Part shown: positions 61,394 through 64,000 of the stretch, in pieces
Layout: every line of letters begins with the position of its first letter
Numbering within the stretch: the stretch's first letter is position 1
Assembly (NCBI RefSeq): GCF_041146395.1
Contig: NC_090995.1
Span: forward strand, 10,332,501 to 10,396,500
Length of the DNA: 64,000 bases
Reading direction: 5' to 3'
DNA from: Eulemur rufifrons
Taxonomy: Eukaryota; Chordata; Mammalia; Primates; Lemuridae
Translations under genes and position numbers: made by a program
The notes under the pieces: model-generated
What the model was told of the DNA's origin: nothing
What the model saw: the letters and a program-made list of their open reading frames with translations, nothing else
The model's database searches: none

Positions 61394-61486
61394 TGGTTTT
61401 TTTTTTTTAGAGACAGGTCTCAGTCTTGCTCAGGCTAGTCTCGAACTCCTGAGCTCAAACTATCGACCCGCCTCGGCCTCCTGGAG
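61394..61486 (-). mobile_element. Short Alu fragment with target-site duplications
   Basis: A 93-bp reverse-complement piece covers the central left monomer plus linker and a T-tail. It is flanked by perfect GATTGGGGAGTTTTT at 61379-61393 and 61487-61501. It is a genuine retroposition of a very short, 5'-truncated RNA. Confidence 0.88.
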
Positions 61487-62349
61487 GATTGGGGAGTTTT
61501 TAGTTCCTAATTTATTTTGAAATGATTCCAGATTTAAACCTTGCAGGAACATCACCTTTTCTTTCACCCAGATCCCCAGCTGTTAATATGTCACTGCAGT
61601 CGCTTCCATCACTTTGTCTGTTTTGTTCCCCGTGTCATTAGCATTTTCCCGGAATGTTAGGGAGTGGGCTGTCCTCATAGCGCTCCCTCATCCCATCCTG
61701 CTCCACTGTATGGTTGCCAGAAATACAATTGGTCTCCTGGTCATGTTGGTGTCTGTCAAACTTCACCAGAATGTCATCATTTCCCCCTGGCATCATTCCA
61801 GAATCCTGTTCCACATGAAACTTACCAGCCTCCACCGATGCCTCCTGCCTGAATCATAGACCGCTACGTGATGGTGGCCAAAGGGTGATTTTCTGTTTTC
61901 ATCAGCTCTTAGTTTGCTTTCTACTAAAAGGAAAAAGCTTCATCCATCATCAGCAATGGATTCATATTTTACTCAGTAGCGTTCAATAGCAATGCATTAT
62001 TATTTATCCTGATGCTCCTATTTCTGATTGGATCAGTGGGAGACCTTTCAAGGTAGGTTCCTCCTTCTCTTCCTTTCTCATTATTTTGACATATCTCCTC
62101 ATTCTTTGAGTATTTCCTTGGCATAACAAGAGGTTCCAGAGCTCACTGTGTACTCACCCTGCCTCAGACCTGGAAGCAGCAGTTCCTTTCCATGGAGGAT
62201 GGTATTTACAAAATCCGAATCCGGGTGATCAGAATGTTCATTGCTATTGGGATGTCATTGCTTCTAGGCTTTCTCAGTGGACAGACCTAATGGATATATA
62301 CATGCCTATATGTACACACACGTGTGCATCCCATACACGTGTAACTTTT

Positions 62350-62753
<404 letters not shown>

Positions 62754-64000
62754 TGATGCTATAGCTGTCTGTGTGTGTAGGTTAAAACCCATGACTTCTC
62801 ACTAATACCTCCAATTCCATTCTGACACCCTAGGATTCTCTCCACATTTCCATGTTTGTAAAATCTTCTCAAAAAGTCAAAAACCTGGCTCACATAATCC
62901 TCAATATATTTAGCCATCTGTTTAATTTTCTTATTCCCCAGTATAAGCAATCACCCCATCCTCCTCTCCTTTCCCTCCCACCCCCTCGACAGCTTGTGTT
63001 TCTGGGTGCTGGCGTTGCTGCACCTTCAACCAGAATTTTCATCATCCCCCTAACGAAGAGAGGCAGGGGAAGGGGAAGTCCAGTAGAAATGACTGGCACA
63101 TTAATTGAACATGGAATGTTACTAAGCTCTCTTTCCAGAGAAAATGTATCTATTTTCAAGAAGTTGTTCCCTACTTCATGACTTCTGTTTTTTATTAAAA
63201 ACTTTAAAAAAAAAAATAAATAAAAAAAAACAAACTTTTTTTTTTGTCTTCTTAGAAGTAATTCCCACTTATAAAAATGTAGAGGTTCATTTATTCACCA
63301 AATTTTGAATGCCTACTGGGTGCAGGGCATTGCACAAGATGTTATGGACACAGATGAGTCCTCTCTTCTCAGAGACCATATAGCCTAATGGGGGATTCAG
63401 AAAACTAGAGCATGTTCACTGTTCTACTGGAAGGATTAGAAGACACGATAGAATTCCCAACCTTAAATTGGAGCATGGAGATTGAGAAAGGGAAGATGGT
63501 GCGTTATGTGTGTGTGTTGGGGGGTGGCGATGAGGGGGTGGCATTGACCTCTCTTGTCCGTAGACGAAACAAGACCAAGGGATTGCCCATTACCCACAAA
63601 AGTGTAATAGATGTGACACACATCCTTTGGATGAGTTTCATTCCACGTGTTCAATATTCATTATTCAGTGGTTGTAGATCACTGTGCTGCATGTTATGGG
63701 CGGGGGGAGGGTGCGGGAGGTGGAGATAATATGACATAATTTTGTTGGCAGGTCTTTATGGTGTCATGAGAGACACAAATGCTGAAAAGTAGTAAATAAG
63801 GGTGGGGAATGAGGCTTAAGGGGTGACAGAAAGGTGGAGGGAAAGGGTGGGGAGACCAGTGAACTGTAGATCATAGACTAGAACAGGTGTTGGCAGACTC
63901 TTTTTCCATAAAGGTTCACAGAGTAAATATTTTCAGCTTTATGAGCCATACGTCTGTGTTGCAGCTACTCAACTTTGGTGTTGCACGAAAGCAGCCATGG

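Overview
The window is nuclear DNA from a primate, most likely a strepsirrhine and probably a lemur. The many Alu copies carry a right monomer with a 'GAGCTAGGCTGACGCCA' type segment and a lengthened TA-rich linker ('CTATATA...TTTTAG') that I associate with lemur-type Alus rather than human AluS/AluY. Gene content and order match the human 4q22 block PPM1K - ABCG2, with both genes on the + strand here. The species assignment is inference.

Layout. Positions 1-20000 hold the 3' half of PPM1K: five coding exons (198-298, 11161-11326, 11856-12000, 13036-13170, 15822-15953) and a long Alu-free 3' UTR with poly(A) signals at 17253 and 19977. The first intron of this set contains a decayed class I endogenous retrovirus (about 1158-4360: pol remnant plus one LTR). 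Positions 20000-47600 are intergenic and repeat-rich. They hold ancient MIR, L2, L1M, MER5A and MaLR copies, many lemur-type Alus, a local 0.86-kb direct duplication, and a young 7.9-kb LINE-1 on the - strand (35636-43541). Positions 47640-48560 are the CpG-island promoter of ABCG2 with candidate first exons. Positions 48522-58285 are ABCG2 intron 1. Exon 2 (ATG at 58305, residues 1-67) ends at 58507, and intron 2 fills the rest.

The two genes have no pathway link visible here. PPM1K is the mitochondrial phosphatase that activates branched-chain ketoacid dehydrogenase, and ABCG2 is the plasma-membrane efflux half-transporter.

The most interesting part is the LINE-1. Its ORF2 is uninterrupted up to a very young Alu inserted near the C-terminal end, and ORF1 has a single frameshift at an A-run. 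Its 5' UTR is unusually long (about 2.3 kb) and built from tandem monomer-like units. On the strand opposite to L1 (the ABCG2 sense strand) it shows a GC box plus TATATAAG and three CAAGATGGCG (YY1-like) boxes. It lies about 4.5 kb upstream of the ABCG2 island, so an L1 antisense promoter could feed ABCG2. The L1 landed in one copy of the local duplication. The other copy, 7 kb away, preserves the empty site and confirms the 15-bp target-site duplication.

No prokaryotic features, CRISPR arrays, rRNA or intact tRNA genes were seen. One 7SL RNA pseudogene is present at 56057-56346.
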